Positions 21,432 through 33,312 are shown, numbered from the stretch's first letter. The stretch is 38,877 bases of DNA from an uncultured Pelagibacteraceae bacterium (GCA_902524635.1 CABZDY010000004.1:1-38877), one strand, 5' to 3'. A program made the numbers and translations. Notes: generated by a model from the sequence alone, not told the origin.

Positions 21432-23372
21432 TTGTCTAATATTTTAAAAAACGAAAAAAGTCCTTATCTCCAACAACATAAAGATAACCCAGTTGATTGG
21501 TTTCCTTGGAATAAAGAAACTTTAGATAAAGCAAAAAAAGAAAAAAAACCTATATTTTTAAGTGTAGGGTACGCAAGCTGCCATTGGTGTCATGTTATGG
21601 CCCATGAGAGTTTTGAAAACGAAGAAACTGCCAAACTAATGAACGAAAAGTTTATTAACATTAAAGTTGATAGAGAGGAAAGACCTGACTTAGATTATGT
21701 ATTTCAAAAAAGCTTATCAATACTAACTGGAGCTCAAGGTGGATGGCCATTATCAATGTTTTTAGACGAAAATGGTGTGCCATTTACAGGTGGAACGTAT
21801 TTCCCTCCCAAAGAAATTCAAGGAAGACCTGACTTTAAAAAAGTCCTAAATAATGTTCATAATGTTTACAATGAAAATAGAGAGAAAATTTTAGCTCAAG
21901 CACCTCAAGTTAAAGAAATATTCTCAAAAATTAATCAAAGATCTGCAGTTTTAAATCAACCTTTGGAGCCATTTGTTGAAAAAATTATTAATTATTTAGA
22001 TGAAAATAATGGAAGTTTCAAAGGAGCCCCAAAATTCCCTCAATTTTATTTATTTGATGCAATGTTTTACTTCTTTTTAAAGACTAAGAATAAAAATTAT
22101 TTTAAGCCTGTTGAAATTTTGCTCAATAATCTTTGTTCCAAAGGTATTTATGATCAACTAGAAGGAGGAATTTCAAGATATGCTGTTGATGAAAAATGGA
22201 TAATTCCCCACTTTGAAAAAATGCTTTATGACAATATCCAATTTATTGATCTCTTAACTAAATTTTATCAAAATACAAAAAATGATTATTTTAAAAATAA
22301 ACTTTTACAAACAATTCAATATTTTAATAATGAATTTAAAAACAAAGAACAATTATATGGTTCAGCATACGATGCTGATAGCGAAGGTGTTGAAGGAAAA
22401 TATTATGTTTGGTCGTATGAAGAATTAAAAAATCTTTTAAAAGAAGACATTAAATTACTAGAAAATAAGTACGAAATTTCGGAAAGCGGTAATTTTGAGG
22501 GTAATAACATTTTGGTGGAAAAAAATTTAATACTTGATGAAGATAAAAATAAGCTAAACCAAATAAAAAATAAATTACTTGATATTAGAAGAAAAAGAAT
22601 AAAACCATTTTTTGATGATAAATCGCAAACTGATTTAAATGCATATATGCTCCAAGTTCTTTTAAAAACTTCAGTAAATTTAGACGATGAAGATTTAAAA
22701 AGTAAGACAATTGAAACAATTGAAATACTAAATAAAAAATTAAATCAAAAAATTATTCATTGTTATGAAAATAAAGAAATAGAAACTTTTCTTGAGGACT
22801 ATGTGTATTATGCTCTACTAATGATAACACTTTATGAGGTTAATGCTGATAAAAAAGCTTTTGAAAAATCGATAAAAATAATGAATGATACTTGGGAATT
22901 ATTCTTTAATAAAGAAACTAGATTATTCCAGAAAAATATCATTAAAGATAATGATTTGTTTGCAAGTCCACTAGACTTAAATGATAGCAATATTCCAAAT
23001 GGTAATAGTGTTTATTTATTAATTTCAAATAAATTATATTCAATTACAAATGACAAAATATGGTCTGAAAGAATTGAAGTGCTTAAGAAATCATTTCACC
23101 AAGTAATAAACTCTTATTATTCACAGATGTTTAGCTTTATTAAAACCCTTGATATTTGCGATAATAGCTTATCATTCACATTCCATGGAACATCTCAGTC
23201 TATTAAGGAAATGCAGGTTTATTTACAAAAAGAATATCTAGGAGTTGGAACATTTGTTTACCAATTGAATAATGATACAAAACCTAGTGTCATTATATGC
23301 AAAAACCAAACTTGTTCTAACAAATTAACTAGTATAAATGAAGTTGTTGAATATCTTAGTAGGAGTAATTAA
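21432..23372 (+). CDS. thioredoxin domain-containing protein, DUF255 / YyaL (SSP411) family
   Basis: [89 protein letters not shown] at 21432 directly follows the stop of the HD gene and fits the family start. Confidence 0.93.
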   Translation: MSNILKNEKSPYLQQHKDNPVDWFPWNKETLDKAKKEKKPIFLSVGYASCHWCHVMAHESFENEETAKLMNEKFINIKVDREERPDLDYVFQKSLSILTGAQGGWPLSMFLDENGVPFTGGTYFPPKEIQGRPDFKKVLNNVHNVYNENREKILAQAPQVKEIFSKINQRSAVLNQPLEPFVEKIINYLDENNGSFKGAPKFPQFYLFDAMFYFFLKTKNKNYFKPVEILLNNLCSKGIYDQLEGGISRYAVDEKWIIPHFEKMLYDNIQFIDLLTKFYQNTKNDYFKNKLLQTIQYFNNEFKNKEQLYGSAYDADSEGVEGKYYVWSYEELKNLLKEDIKLLENKYEISESGNFEGNNILVEKNLILDEDKNKLNQIKNKLLDIRRKRIKPFFDDKSQTDLNAYMLQVLLKTSVNLDDEDLKSKTIETIEILNKKLNQKIIHCYENKEIETFLEDYVYYALLMITLYEVNADKKAFEKSIKIMNDTWELFFNKETRLFQKNIIKDNDLFASPLDLNDSNIPNGNSVYLLISNKLYSITNDKIWSERIEVLKKSFHQVINSYYSQMFSFIKTLDICDNSLSFTFHGTSQSIKEMQVYLQKEYLGVGTFVYQLNNDTKPSVIICKNQTCSNKLTSINEVVEYLSRSN

Positions 23373-23381
23373 ATCATTAAT

Positions 23382-24671
23382 ATGAATAAAAGTAACATAA
23401 TAGATCATTTTAAATCAGGAATTAAGAAACCCATTAATACCAAAATAGGCGTTGAGCATGAAAAATTTCTTTTCTATAAGAAGAATAATAAAAGGATTAA
23501 TTATTCTACAATCAAAGAGATTTTCAAAATTTTATATGAATTCGGTTGGAAACCATCTTATGAAGGTGAGAATGTAATAGCATTAAACAAAGATAACAAA
23601 AGTATAACTTTAGAACCAGGTAATCAAATTGAGCTTGCAGGTGCTCAATTAATTAATATTCATGAAGTTTGTTCTGAAGCTAATAATTATTTATTTGAAC
23701 TTAAACAAGTTATTGAAAAATTAGAATTAAAAATAGTAAGCGCTGGATTTGATCCAATATCTGAGTTGTCTGAAATCCCAAATAATCCCAAAAAAAGATA
23801 TGAAGTTATGACAAAGGATATGCCTAAAGGTGGGTCGCTCAGTTTAGATATGATGTATAGAACATCTGGGACACAATTAAATCTAGACTACACGTCTGAA
23901 AATGACTTTATAAAAAAGTTTAAATTAGCAAATAGTTTAGTTCCATTATGTATTGCACTTTTCGCAAACTCATCAATTGTTGAGAAAAAAGATAGTAAAT
24001 ATTTATCATATCGATCAAAAGTGTGGCAAGAAACATCAAGGGGAGGTCTTCCAGAAATTTTTTTAGAAAATATTGATTTTGAAAAATACGCTGATTTTGT
24101 AATAGATTATCCAATACTATTTATAAAAAGTGGCGATAAATATTTACCAGGTAAAAATTATAAATTTTCTGATTATATGAATGGTAATATTCATGAAATA
24201 AATAAATCTTTACCAAGCATTGGCGATCTTGAATTACATTTAAGTACTATATTTACAGAGAATAGATTAAAACAATATATCGAATTAAGATCTATGGATA
24301 CTTGTGGTTGGAATTGTATCTGTGCTGGTCCTGCTTTTTTTACTGGACTTTTATATGGTAATTTAGACGAAGCATTAGAATTTATTTCAAAATGGGAAAA
24401 GAAAGATTTATTAAATGCTTACAAAGATGCGCCTAAGAAAGGGCTTGATACTAATTTAATGGGCAAAGATATGATTTACTGGATCTCTAAATTGTTAAAA
24501 ATTGCTGAGAAAGGCTTAGAAAAGAGAGATTTTATTGGAAAAAGCGGTACAAACGAAACTAAATACTTGGAACATCTAAACAAGATTATCAATAATAAAG
24601 AAACAGTCGCCAGTCATGTTATAAATAAATTCTCTAAATTTCAAAATTTAGAAGATTTATATGACAAATAA
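23382..24671 (+). CDS. gshA: glutamate--cysteine ligase (alphaproteobacterial/plant type)
   Basis: GVEHEKFLFY, MPKGGSLSLDMMYRTSGTQLNLDY, ELRSMDTCGW; followed by gshB. Confidence 0.92.
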   Translation: MNKSNIIDHFKSGIKKPINTKIGVEHEKFLFYKKNNKRINYSTIKEIFKILYEFGWKPSYEGENVIALNKDNKSITLEPGNQIELAGAQLINIHEVCSEANNYLFELKQVIEKLELKIVSAGFDPISELSEIPNNPKKRYEVMTKDMPKGGSLSLDMMYRTSGTQLNLDYTSENDFIKKFKLANSLVPLCIALFANSSIVEKKDSKYLSYRSKVWQETSRGGLPEIFLENIDFEKYADFVIDYPILFIKSGDKYLPGKNYKFSDYMNGNIHEINKSLPSIGDLELHLSTIFTENRLKQYIELRSMDTCGWNCICAGPAFFTGLLYGNLDEALEFISKWEKKDLLNAYKDAPKKGLDTNLMGKDMIYWISKLLKIAEKGLEKRDFIGKSGTNETKYLEHLNKIINNKETVASHVINKFSKFQNLEDLYDK

Positions 24672-25587
24672 AATAATAGGCATACAAGGCGATAGATTAG
24701 ATAAAATAAATATATCTTCTGATACATCAATATTTTTAGCGCATGAAGCTCAGAAATTAGGATATAAAATATTTTATTATACTCCTTCAAACTTATCCAT
24801 CATAAAAAATAAAACATATGCAAATGGTGTATTTGTTAAATTTAACTATGAGAGTAAAAAATTTTATAAAATTTACAAAAAACAAAAAATTGATGTTGAA
24901 AATCTTAAATTTATTTTAATTAGACAAGATCCTCCATTTAATTCAGAATATTTAATAACTACTCTTATTTTAGATGGCTTAAAAAAAGTAAAAGTAATAA
25001 ATAATCCAACTGCTATCAGAAATGTATCGGAAAAACTGTACTCGAAATATTTTGTTAAATTTATGCCAAATACTTTATTTTCAAATAATATTGATGAAAT
25101 AAAGAAGTTTTATAAACAAAATAAAAGTATGATTATGAAACCTATTAATGGGTATGGAGGTAACCAAATTCATCTCATTAAAAATAAGTTTAATAAAAAA
25201 CTTATTACAAATTTTTTAAGTAAAAATGGCCATTCAATGTTTCAAAAATTTTTAAAAAATATTTCTAAAGGAGATAAAAGAGTTTTTATTATTAATGGTA
25301 AAGTGTGTGGTGCAATTTCAAGAGTTCCTAAAAAAGGTTCATATTTGAGTAATATGAGCAAAGGTGCTTTGCCTAAGCTAACTAAACTTACAAAACAAGA
25401 ATTAAAAATTTCAAAAATTATTGGAAAAAAATTAAAGAATGATAATATTTATTTTGCTGGAATTGACTTCATAGATCAGAAACTAAATGGAGATATTAAT
25501 GTGACCTCTCCTACTGGATTAAAAACATACTATGACCTTTCTAAAATCAATCTTGCTAAGATATTTTGGAAAGGTTTAAGAGCTTGA
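24661..25587 (+). CDS. gshB: glutathione synthetase
   Basis: IRQDPPFNSEYLITTLIL, MKPINGYGGNQIHLI, KGDKRVFIINGKVCGAISRVPKKG, DINVTSPTGL. Confidence 0.95.
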   Translation: MTNKIIGIQGDRLDKINISSDTSIFLAHEAQKLGYKIFYYTPSNLSIIKNKTYANGVFVKFNYESKKFYKIYKKQKIDVENLKFILIRQDPPFNSEYLITTLILDGLKKVKVINNPTAIRNVSEKLYSKYFVKFMPNTLFSNNIDEIKKFYKQNKSMIMKPINGYGGNQIHLIKNKFNKKLITNFLSKNGHSMFQKFLKNISKGDKRVFIINGKVCGAISRVPKKGSYLSNMSKGALPKLTKLTKQELKISKIIGKKLKNDNIYFAGIDFIDQKLNGDINVTSPTGLKTYYDLSKINLAKIFWKGLRA

Positions 25588-26459
25588 ATAAACTATCAAA
25601 TCAAAAGAAAGGTTCTCTCCTAGCCTTTGTTGCTGTAATGTTCATTACACCTGATTCATTACTTATAAGACTTTCAAATATCGAAACTTGGGGAATGCTT
25701 TTTTATAGAGGAGCCATACCTTTCTTTATAGTCTTAATTGGACTACTATTATTTTATAGGCAAAATTTTATTAATGCCTTTTTAAAAGTTGGTAAAGTTG
25801 GTATATTTTACGCAATTAGCTTTTCTATTTGTAACATCACTTTCATTATCTCTATTCAAAATACTAATGTAGCCAATACGTTGATTATGATTGCTTTAGC
25901 CCCAATGCTTTCTGCAATACTTGGAGCAATATTCTTAAAAGAAATGCCTAGTAAAGGGACTTGGATCGCCATTTTCATTACATTTTTAGCAGCTTTATTT
26001 ATTTTTTATGACTCTCTTCAAGTCGGCAATCTTTTTGGAAATATAATGGGATTTGTTACAGCTGCTGGATTAGCTATAAATGCAGTTCTTATTAGATATG
26101 CTAAAGACAGAGATCTTTTACCTTCTGCTGTAATGGGTAAATTAGGAGTTGCAGTATTTGCTTTCTTTTTTGTTGAAAACTTTAATTTAATTGGAACCGA
26201 TCAAATTTACATACCATTAATGTGTATTATTTGTGTTGCCCTACCTTTTGTTTTGGTAACAATTGCACCAAGATTTATACCAGCTGAAGAGGTAAATCTA
26301 TTTTTCTTATTAGAAACAATAATAGGTCCAATTTGGGTTTGGTTAGTTGTTAAAGAACAACCAACTTTGGAGACAATCATTGGAGGCGCCGTGATCATTA
26401 TCACTTTGGGTATTCACTCATTTATTAAACTAAGAGAGCCTGAAAAAATTATTAATTAA
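25566..26459 (+). CDS. EamA/DMT family transporter
   Basis: ~10 TM; NTNVANTLIMIALAPMLSAILGAIFLKEMPSKGTWIAIFI; LLETIIGPIWVWLVVKEQPTLETIIGGAVI. Start uncertain (TTG 25566 or TTG 25584). Confidence 0.9.
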   Translation: MERFKSLNKLSNQKKGSLLAFVAVMFITPDSLLIRLSNIETWGMLFYRGAIPFFIVLIGLLLFYRQNFINAFLKVGKVGIFYAISFSICNITFIISIQNTNVANTLIMIALAPMLSAILGAIFLKEMPSKGTWIAIFITFLAALFIFYDSLQVGNLFGNIMGFVTAAGLAINAVLIRYAKDRDLLPSAVMGKLGVAVFAFFFVENFNLIGTDQIYIPLMCIICVALPFVLVTIAPRFIPAEEVNLFFLLETIIGPIWVWLVVKEQPTLETIIGGAVIIITLGIHSFIKLREPEKIIN

Positions 26460-26500
26460 TTTCTTGATTTAGCATCAAATCATCCATAGATAGCGAAATT

Positions 26501-27820
26501 ATGGAAAAGATACTTAAAAATTCATGGGCATTATTCACAGGCATGGGTTTAATTATGATAGCTCATGGATTTCAGGTTTCTTTACTTGGAGTAAGAGCTG
26601 TTCATGAAAGTTTCAGTTTAACTGCAACCGGTTTTATGTTGTCAGGTTATTTTGTAGGCTATTTTATAGGAGCAAAAACAGTTCCGATTTTAGTATCAAG
26701 AGTTGGTCATATAAGAGTATTTGCAGCTTTTGCATCAATTGCTTCTATCGTTGTTTTAGTCCACTCTATAATCGTTAATCCATTTACATGGTTTCTATTA
26801 AGAATTGCCTCAGGTTTTTCAATGGTATGTTTATATACAATTGCTGAAAGCTGGTTAAACGACCGAGCAAGCAATAAAAATAGAGGAAGTGTTTTATCAA
26901 TTTATATGATCGTTCTTTACGGATCTATGGCGATTGGAATGTTTTTTTTAAACTTCAGTAAGCCAGAAAATTTTCAGCCATTTATACTTGTTTCTTTATT
27001 CATGTCGCTTTCACTTGTTCCAATATTACTAACAAAGAAAAAACCACCAAAATTTAAAAAAATTATTGGAATGAAAATTAAAGAACTTTATGAAGCATCT
27101 CCCTTTGGAATGGTAAGTGCTCTTTTGTGTGGAATTTGTCACTCTGCAATGTTTGCTTTAATTGCTGTTTATGCAGCGTCAATGAATTTTAGTATTTTTG
27201 AAATTTCTTTTGTAACTTTTCTAATAGCTATTTCTGGCGCTATTTCACAATGGCCCATTGGTAAACTATCTGATATTTATGACAGAAGAACAGTCACAGT
27301 ATATTCTACATTTGCTTCGGCTTTCTTTGCGTTATGTGCAATTTTTTCAGTGGGTACTATGCATTTGCCTGATGGTTTAGCGAGCTCAAAGTTTTGGTTT
27401 TATATTTTTACAGGTTTGTATGCTTTCTTTAGTCTTCCTATGTTTGCATTAATTTTTGCTCACACTAATGATTTTATAGCTAAAGAAAAATTTGTAGCTG
27501 CAGGTGCAGGTTTACAATTTACCTTCGGAATGGGTGCAATTAGTGGACCTTTTTTATGTTCTATGTTTATGGATATAATTGGAGAAAATGGTTATTTTAT
27601 ATTTCTAATTATATTTCATTGTTTAATAGGAGCATACGGAATTTATAGAATGAATGTTAGAGAGGTTATTGAAAACCCAGACTCTCAATTCACCCCTCTT
27701 CCTACAACAATAACACCTATTGGCTTAGAACTTAATCCAGTAACAGAACCTATCGAGGAACCAGTAAAACCAGTAGGAACACAAGAAACGGTTACTGAAG
27801 AGAATAAGCCTTCCCAATAA
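26501..27820 (+). CDS. MFS transporter
   Basis: 12-TM MFS pattern; Y(T)IAESWLNDRASNKNRGSVLSIYMI, GKLSDIYDRRTV; proline/glutamate-rich C-terminal tail. Confidence 0.9.
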   Translation: MEKILKNSWALFTGMGLIMIAHGFQVSLLGVRAVHESFSLTATGFMLSGYFVGYFIGAKTVPILVSRVGHIRVFAAFASIASIVVLVHSIIVNPFTWFLLRIASGFSMVCLYTIAESWLNDRASNKNRGSVLSIYMIVLYGSMAIGMFFLNFSKPENFQPFILVSLFMSLSLVPILLTKKKPPKFKKIIGMKIKELYEASPFGMVSALLCGICHSAMFALIAVYAASMNFSIFEISFVTFLIAISGAISQWPIGKLSDIYDRRTVTVYSTFASAFFALCAIFSVGTMHLPDGLASSKFWFYIFTGLYAFFSLPMFALIFAHTNDFIAKEKFVAAGAGLQFTFGMGAISGPFLCSMFMDIIGENGYFIFLIIFHCLIGAYGIYRMNVREVIENPDSQFTPLPTTITPIGLELNPVTEPIEEPVKPVGTQETVTEENKPSQ

Positions 27821-27861
27821 TTAAAATCTTATTTAAAATTTTTAATCTGCTAAAATAGTTT

Positions 27862-28872
27862 ATGTCTAAAACTATAAATCTTGGAGTATTAGGTATTGAT
27901 CATGGTCATATCTTCGACATGCTTGATGAAATGTTTAAAGAGGGATGTAGTTGTAATTATTTTTGGACCGAAGGATCTCCGTTAATATTAGATGAATTTA
28001 GCAAAAAATATCCCCAAATAAAAAGAGTTGATAATAAAAGCGATATTTTAAATGACGATACAATTGATATGATTTTAATTTCATCCATTCCCAAAGATAG
28101 AGCAAATCTATCTATAGACGCAATGAAAGCTGGAAAAGATGTTATGGTTGATAAACCAGGATGTACAAATCTTATGCAACTTAACAATCTAAAACAAACT
28201 GTTAAAGATACTGGAAAAATTTGGTCAATTAATTTTTCAGAAAGATTTCATGTAGCCGCTGTTACAAAAGCCGAAGAGTTAGTTGCTGAAGGTAAAATTG
28301 GTAAAGTTAAACAGACAATTGGCACTGGTCCCCACAGGCAAGGTAATTATGAGAGACCTGATTGGTTTTATGATCGTAATAGTTATGGTGGAATAATAAC
28401 AGATATAGGCTCACATCAAATTCACCAATTTTTAGTATTTACTAATTCAAATGAAGCTAAAGTAAACCATGCGTTAGTTGAAAATACGACTAAGAAAGAA
28501 TTTGCTGGTTTTCAAGATTTCGGGGAAGTTAATCTTACGGGAAATGGTGGTCATGGATATGTTCGTTTAGATTGGTTTACTCCTGATGCGCTTCCTACCT
28601 GGGGAGATGGAAGGTTATTTATCCTGGGTGATAAAGGTTTTATTGAAATTAGAAAATACACAGATTTAGCAAAATCTGAAAAGGGAAATCACCTTTTTTT
28701 AGCAAATAATGATGAGGTTAAACATATTGACTGTTCAAATGTTAAGCTCACCTACTTTGCTAATTTAATTCAAGATGTTTTGAATAGAACTGATACTGCT
28801 TGTTCGCAAGAACTTACTTACTTATCAATGGAACTAGCAATTAAAGCTCAAGAATTAGCAGAAAAAAAATGA
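27862..28872 (+). CDS. Gfo/Idh/MocA family oxidoreductase
   Basis: N-terminal nucleotide-binding fold, DAMKAGKDVMVDKPGCTNL, GGIITDIGSHQIHQFL. Confidence 0.93.
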   Translation: MSKTINLGVLGIDHGHIFDMLDEMFKEGCSCNYFWTEGSPLILDEFSKKYPQIKRVDNKSDILNDDTIDMILISSIPKDRANLSIDAMKAGKDVMVDKPGCTNLMQLNNLKQTVKDTGKIWSINFSERFHVAAVTKAEELVAEGKIGKVKQTIGTGPHRQGNYERPDWFYDRNSYGGIITDIGSHQIHQFLVFTNSNEAKVNHALVENTTKKEFAGFQDFGEVNLTGNGGHGYVRLDWFTPDALPTWGDGRLFILGDKGFIEIRKYTDLAKSEKGNHLFLANNDEVKHIDCSNVKLTYFANLIQDVLNRTDTACSQELTYLSMELAIKAQELAEKK

Positions 28873-29942
28873 AAAAATATCAGGTAGCAATAATAGGAAC
28901 TAATATAGGAGCTAAACATTTTGAAGACTTTCAAAAAGTATCAGACCGATTTAGTGTTCATACATTGTGTGGTTTAACAAGAGATGCAATAGATAAAATC
29001 TTGGCGTCAAATAATGATACTAAAATGTCATTAAACTTTGATGATGTGTTAAAAGTAAAGGAAATAGATATAATAGATATTTGTCTCCCGCCCCATTTAC
29101 ACTTTTCGGTGTGCAAAAAATCTCTAGAAGCAGGAAAACATGTAATTTGTGAAAAACCATTGGTTTCAAGCCTTAAAGAAATTGATGAATTAGAAAATAT
29201 TAGTAAAGAAACAGGAAAGATAATCTTTCCTGTATTCCAATATAGGTATGGATTAGGATTTTCTAAATTTAAAGCACTAATTAGGTCAGGACTTGCTGGA
29301 AAACCTTTAATCGCCTCATTAGAAACTCATTGGAATAGAGGAAAAGATTATTATTCAAAACCTTGGAGAGGTACTTGGGACGGTGAACAAGGTGGGGCAA
29401 TATTAAGTCATGCTATACATATTCATGACTTGGTGAGTATGATACTAGGACCAGTTTCAAATGTATTTGCAAAATTAACAACAAGAGTAAATGATATTGA
29501 GGTCGAAGACTGTGCGTCTTTATCAATTGAAATGGAAGATGGAACATTGGTCACTAGCTCTATCACCCTAGGTGCAGCAAATAATACCAGTAGACTAAAA
29601 TTCTGTTTTGATGGGCTGACAGTAGAATCGGGAGCATCTCCAGATAAACCTTATAATCCAGCTGACGATGAATGGGTATTTTTACCAAGAGCTCCTATTT
29701 CAAAAAGTCAAATTGAAGAAGTATTGTCAAAAGTCGAAAAACCTAAATCATGGTACGCAGGAATGTTTGATGAAATAGCCAACAAACTTGATGGAAAAGT
29801 AAGTGATGAAGTAACTTTATTGGATGCTAGAAAATCTTTAGAATTTGTAACAGCTGTTTACAGTTCATCAAGACAAAACAAAAGTATCAAACTTCCAATT
29901 ACAAATGACAATCCTTTGTACAGTTCCTGGTTACCAAAATAA
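28869..29942 (+). CDS. Gfo/Idh/MocA family oxidoreductase (second copy)
   Basis: DICLPPHLHFSVCKKSLEAGKHVICEKPLVSSL, GGAILSHAIHIHDLVSMILGPV. Confidence 0.93.
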   Translation: MKKYQVAIIGTNIGAKHFEDFQKVSDRFSVHTLCGLTRDAIDKILASNNDTKMSLNFDDVLKVKEIDIIDICLPPHLHFSVCKKSLEAGKHVICEKPLVSSLKEIDELENISKETGKIIFPVFQYRYGLGFSKFKALIRSGLAGKPLIASLETHWNRGKDYYSKPWRGTWDGEQGGAILSHAIHIHDLVSMILGPVSNVFAKLTTRVNDIEVEDCASLSIEMEDGTLVTSSITLGAANNTSRLKFCFDGLTVESGASPDKPYNPADDEWVFLPRAPISKSQIEEVLSKVEKPKSWYAGMFDEIANKLDGKVSDEVTLLDARKSLEFVTAVYSSSRQNKSIKLPITNDNPLYSSWLPK

Positions 29943-30968
29943 TCAATAACCTAATTTAGGATCAACTTGATTATTTAAATCCTTTTTATCAATAAATAGT
30001 ATTAAATTCTGAAAAAACTTTTCTAAAACCATTTCAATATAATTTCCTTTGCTATCTGAAGATATATGAGGTGTAATTACTAAATTTGGAGTATCCCAAA
30101 ATTTAGAATTTCTGTCTATGGGCTCCTCTGAAAAAACATCTAAAATAGCTCCAGCAATTTCATTTTTTTTTAATTTTTTTCTTAGATGCTCATAATCCAT
30201 CACAGATTCACGGCCAATATTAACAATTCCACACGTAGCTTTAAGAACATCTAATCTTTTCTGATTTATTAATCCTTTTGTTTCGTTTGTTTCAGGAACA
30301 GCTAAATAAAGAAAATCAGCCTCAGGTAGGACTTCATCAATCCTATCAAATGTTATAACTTTTGAACAACCTTCAACTACTCTACCCCTTCTATTAACTC
30401 CAATAACTTTAGCTCCTAATGATCTTATATGTTTAATCATTGACCCACCTAATGATCCAGTGCCTACCACTACAACTTTTTTACTATCAATTGGGTTACT
30501 TAATAAAGTTACAAACTCTTTTTTTTTTTGATTAGTAATTATTCTTGTCATATGGTTTTGAAGCATCAAAACACTCATTAATCCAAATTCACCTGCTTTT
30601 TTTGAATGTATTCCACTACTATTTGTTAAAATTATATCTTTTTTAAGCCAATTAAATGGATAAAGATGATTAACACCCGCCGACACAATATGTATCCATT
30701 TTAAATTTGGTGCAATTTTACTTAGATTTTTTGTTGGAAAATTCCATGTAAGCAAAATATCTGCATCTTTCATTGAAGATTTCCAATTATCATCATCCCA
30801 CTCAACTATGTATGAAACCTTATGTTTTATCTTTGGGTGTTTATTGAGAAAATTTTCAAATAATTCTTTTGGAACACTACTATTTTTTTCACCTTCTAAA
30901 TCACAAGGCAAAGAACCTTTTTTCCAGTGATTATTTCTTATATGAATTTTAATTTTACCTTTGGACAT
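29943..30968 (-). CDS. D-isomer-specific 2-hydroxyacid dehydrogenase
   Basis: VVVGTGSLGGSMIKHIRSLGAKVIGVNR, VNIGRESVMDYEHLRKKLKKNEIAGAILDVFSEEPI, TPHISSDS. Confidence 0.92.
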   Translation of the reverse strand: MSKGKIKIHIRNNHWKKGSLPCDLEGEKNSSVPKELFENFLNKHPKIKHKVSYIVEWDDDNWKSSMKDADILLTWNFPTKNLSKIAPNLKWIHIVSAGVNHLYPFNWLKKDIILTNSSGIHSKKAGEFGLMSVLMLQNHMTRIITNQKKKEFVTLLSNPIDSKKVVVVGTGSLGGSMIKHIRSLGAKVIGVNRRGRVVEGCSKVITFDRIDEVLPEADFLYLAVPETNETKGLINQKRLDVLKATCGIVNIGRESVMDYEHLRKKLKKNEIAGAILDVFSEEPIDRNSKFWDTPNLVITPHISSDSKGNYIEMVLEKFFQNLILFIDKKDLNNQVDPKLGY

Positions 30969-31066
30969 TTAAAATTAAAATATACTAAAATTTTAAAAAT
31001 TATAACAATGATTAAAGAAGGTTGTTCTCATAAAAAAATGTAATATTGTATAGAATATTAAAAATT

Positions 31067-31552
31067 ATGCCTTCATTTGATGTAATAAGTAAAATTAATT
31101 ATCAAGAATTTGACAATGCTCTTGCTAATTGTTTAAGAGAAATTGCTAACAGATATGATTTTAAGGGACTTAATATTTCAATTGAAAGAAAAGATAAAGT
31201 AATAACTACTTTAGTACCAGATGAACTAAAATTAAAACAAGTAAATGAATTGCTACAAGTTCATCTTATAAGAAGAAAAGTAGATCCAAGGGTAATAAAG
31301 GTTAAAAATTCAGAAGGTGCAGCAGGCGGAACTATCAGGCAAGTTAGTGAATTAGCAGAGGGTATTAGCCAAGAAAATGCTAAGAAGATTATTGCTGATG
31401 TGAAAAAACTAAAACTTAAAATCCAAATTAAAATTCAAGGCGAAGAATTAAGAGCGCAAGGAAAAAAAAGAGATGATCTTCAAGAAGCAATATCTGCAAT
31501 AGAAGCTATAGATATAGGGCTTCCAATTGAATTTATAAACTTTAGAGATTAA
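31067..31552 (+). CDS. yajQ: YajQ family cyclic di-GMP-binding protein
   Basis: MPSFDVISKINYQEFDNALANCLREIANRYDFKG ... IKIQGEELRAQGKKRDDLQEAI; start trimmed to MPSFD. Confidence 0.95.
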   Translation: MPSFDVISKINYQEFDNALANCLREIANRYDFKGLNISIERKDKVITTLVPDELKLKQVNELLQVHLIRRKVDPRVIKVKNSEGAAGGTIRQVSELAEGISQENAKKIIADVKKLKLKIQIKIQGEELRAQGKKRDDLQEAISAIEAIDIGLPIEFINFRD

Positions 31553-31619
31553 TTCAATTTTAAGTTTGTAGGCTAGACATTGTAATTGAGTAAAATGTCT
31601 CTATATATCAACAAATTAC

Positions 31620-32555
31620 ATGTCTACTAATCAAATATCTATTAACAATCTTTCAAAAGCTTACGATAACGGATTTGAAGCTTTAAAAAAAGTTAACTTA
31701 GAAATAAAAAAAGGAGAGATTATAGCTCTACTAGGACCAAATGGTGCAGGCAAGACAACTTTAATCAGTATTATATGTGGTATTGTTACACCTTCCTCAG
31801 GAAAAGTAACTGTTGAAAATTTTGATATTATTGAAGATTATCGAGAGACACGTTCAAGAATTGGATTAGTCCCTCAAGAGTTAACATTAGAATTATTTGA
31901 AACTGTTTTTAACAATGTCTCTTATTCAAGAGGGTTAAATGGGAAAAAACCTAACCCAAAACATATAGAAAAAATTTTAAAAGATTTAAGTATGTGGGAT
32001 AAAAAAGATCTAAGGTTAAGACAACTATCTGGTGGAATGAAGAGAAGAGTTTTAATTGCAAAAGCTTTATCTCATGAACCTTCAATATTATTTTTAGACG
32101 AACCGACAGCAGGAGTTGATGTTGAGTTAAGAAGAGATATGTGGAAAGTAGTTGAAGATTTAAGAAAAACTGGAGTAACAATTATTCTAACCACCCATTA
32201 TATTGAAGAAGCAGAAACAATAGCAGATAGGGTAGCAGTTATTAATCAGGGGGAAATAATTGTTATTGATGAAACAAAAGAATTATTAAAAAAGATGGGT
32301 CAGAAAAAGTTAAGTGTAAATCTTCAAAGTGAAATTAGTGAAATCCCTGATAGTTTAGGTAAATATAATTTAGAAATAGGTAAAGATAACAAAACAGTAG
32401 AATACACTTATGATGTTAATTCAGAAAGCACTGGGATAACTAACTTACTTAAAGATTTAAAAGATGCAGGTTTAAAGCTGCAGGATTTAAAAACTGAACA
32501 AACTACTTTAGAGAAAATATTTGTTAATTTAGTAAAGGAGAATAATGAAATTTAA
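31620..32555 (+). CDS. ABC transporter ATP-binding protein (ABC-2 type)
   Basis: [15 protein letters not shown] Walker [10 protein letters not shown] signature, [12 protein letters not shown] Walker B. Confidence 0.96.
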   Translation: MSTNQISINNLSKAYDNGFEALKKVNLEIKKGEIIALLGPNGAGKTTLISIICGIVTPSSGKVTVENFDIIEDYRETRSRIGLVPQELTLELFETVFNNVSYSRGLNGKKPNPKHIEKILKDLSMWDKKDLRLRQLSGGMKRRVLIAKALSHEPSILFLDEPTAGVDVELRRDMWKVVEDLRKTGVTIILTTHYIEEAETIADRVAVINQGEIIVIDETKELLKKMGQKKLSVNLQSEISEIPDSLGKYNLEIGKDNKTVEYTYDVNSESTGITNLLKDLKDAGLKLQDLKTEQTTLEKIFVNLVKENNEI

Positions 32556-33312
32556 TTATTATGCATTTAGAGCCATGTATCTTCATGAAATGGATCGTTT
32601 TAAAAGAACTTTGTTGCAATCTCTTTTTTCACCAGTGCTTTCAACCTCTTTATACTTTATCGTTTTTGGTTCAGTGATAGGAGGTTATGTGGAGAATATT
32701 GATGGTATCAGTTATGGATCTTTTATTGTTCCAGGTCTATTAATGCTTACGTTGCTTACCCAATCAATTAGTAACACTTCATTTGGTATTTTTTTTCCAA
32801 AATTTAACGGAACCATGTATGAGATTTTAGCAGCTCCAATTTCTACATTTGAAATTGTCCTTGCATTCGTTGGAGCAGGCGCGACTAAAACTTTATTAGT
32901 AGGTGTAGTAATTTTTATTACAGCTACTTTTTTTGTAGAAGTTCAAGTGATATATCCATTGTTAATGGTTTTTTTATTAGTTCTAGTGGCTTTTACCTTT
33001 GCTTTATTTGGTTTTTTAATTGGCTTGATGAGTTCTAACTTTGAACAAATGTCAATTATTCCAACACTAGTGGTTACACCTATGGTTTTCCTGGGGGGAA
33101 GTTTATATTCTTTAGATATGTTACCAGAGTTCTGGCAAACCGTTACTTATTTTAATCCAGTAGTATATTTAATTAATGGTTTAAGATTTGCGTTCTATGG
33201 AGTTTCTGATTTCAATATTTGGATCAGTATTAGCTCAATGGTATTTTTTTTAATAATTTGTGTAACAGTCGTATCTGTTTTACTCAAAAAAGGTTATAAA
33301 ATTAAATCTTAG
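32545..33312 (+). CDS. ABC-2 type transporter permease
   Basis: Six-TM ABC-2 permease ([49 protein letters not shown]); overlaps the ATPase gene. Confidence 0.94.
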   Translation: MKFNYYAFRAMYLHEMDRFKRTLLQSLFSPVLSTSLYFIVFGSVIGGYVENIDGISYGSFIVPGLLMLTLLTQSISNTSFGIFFPKFNGTMYEILAAPISTFEIVLAFVGAGATKTLLVGVVIFITATFFVEVQVIYPLLMVFLLVLVAFTFALFGFLIGLMSSNFEQMSIIPTLVVTPMVFLGGSLYSLDMLPEFWQTVTYFNPVVYLINGLRFAFYGVSDFNIWISISSMVFFLIICVTVVSVLLKKGYKIKS

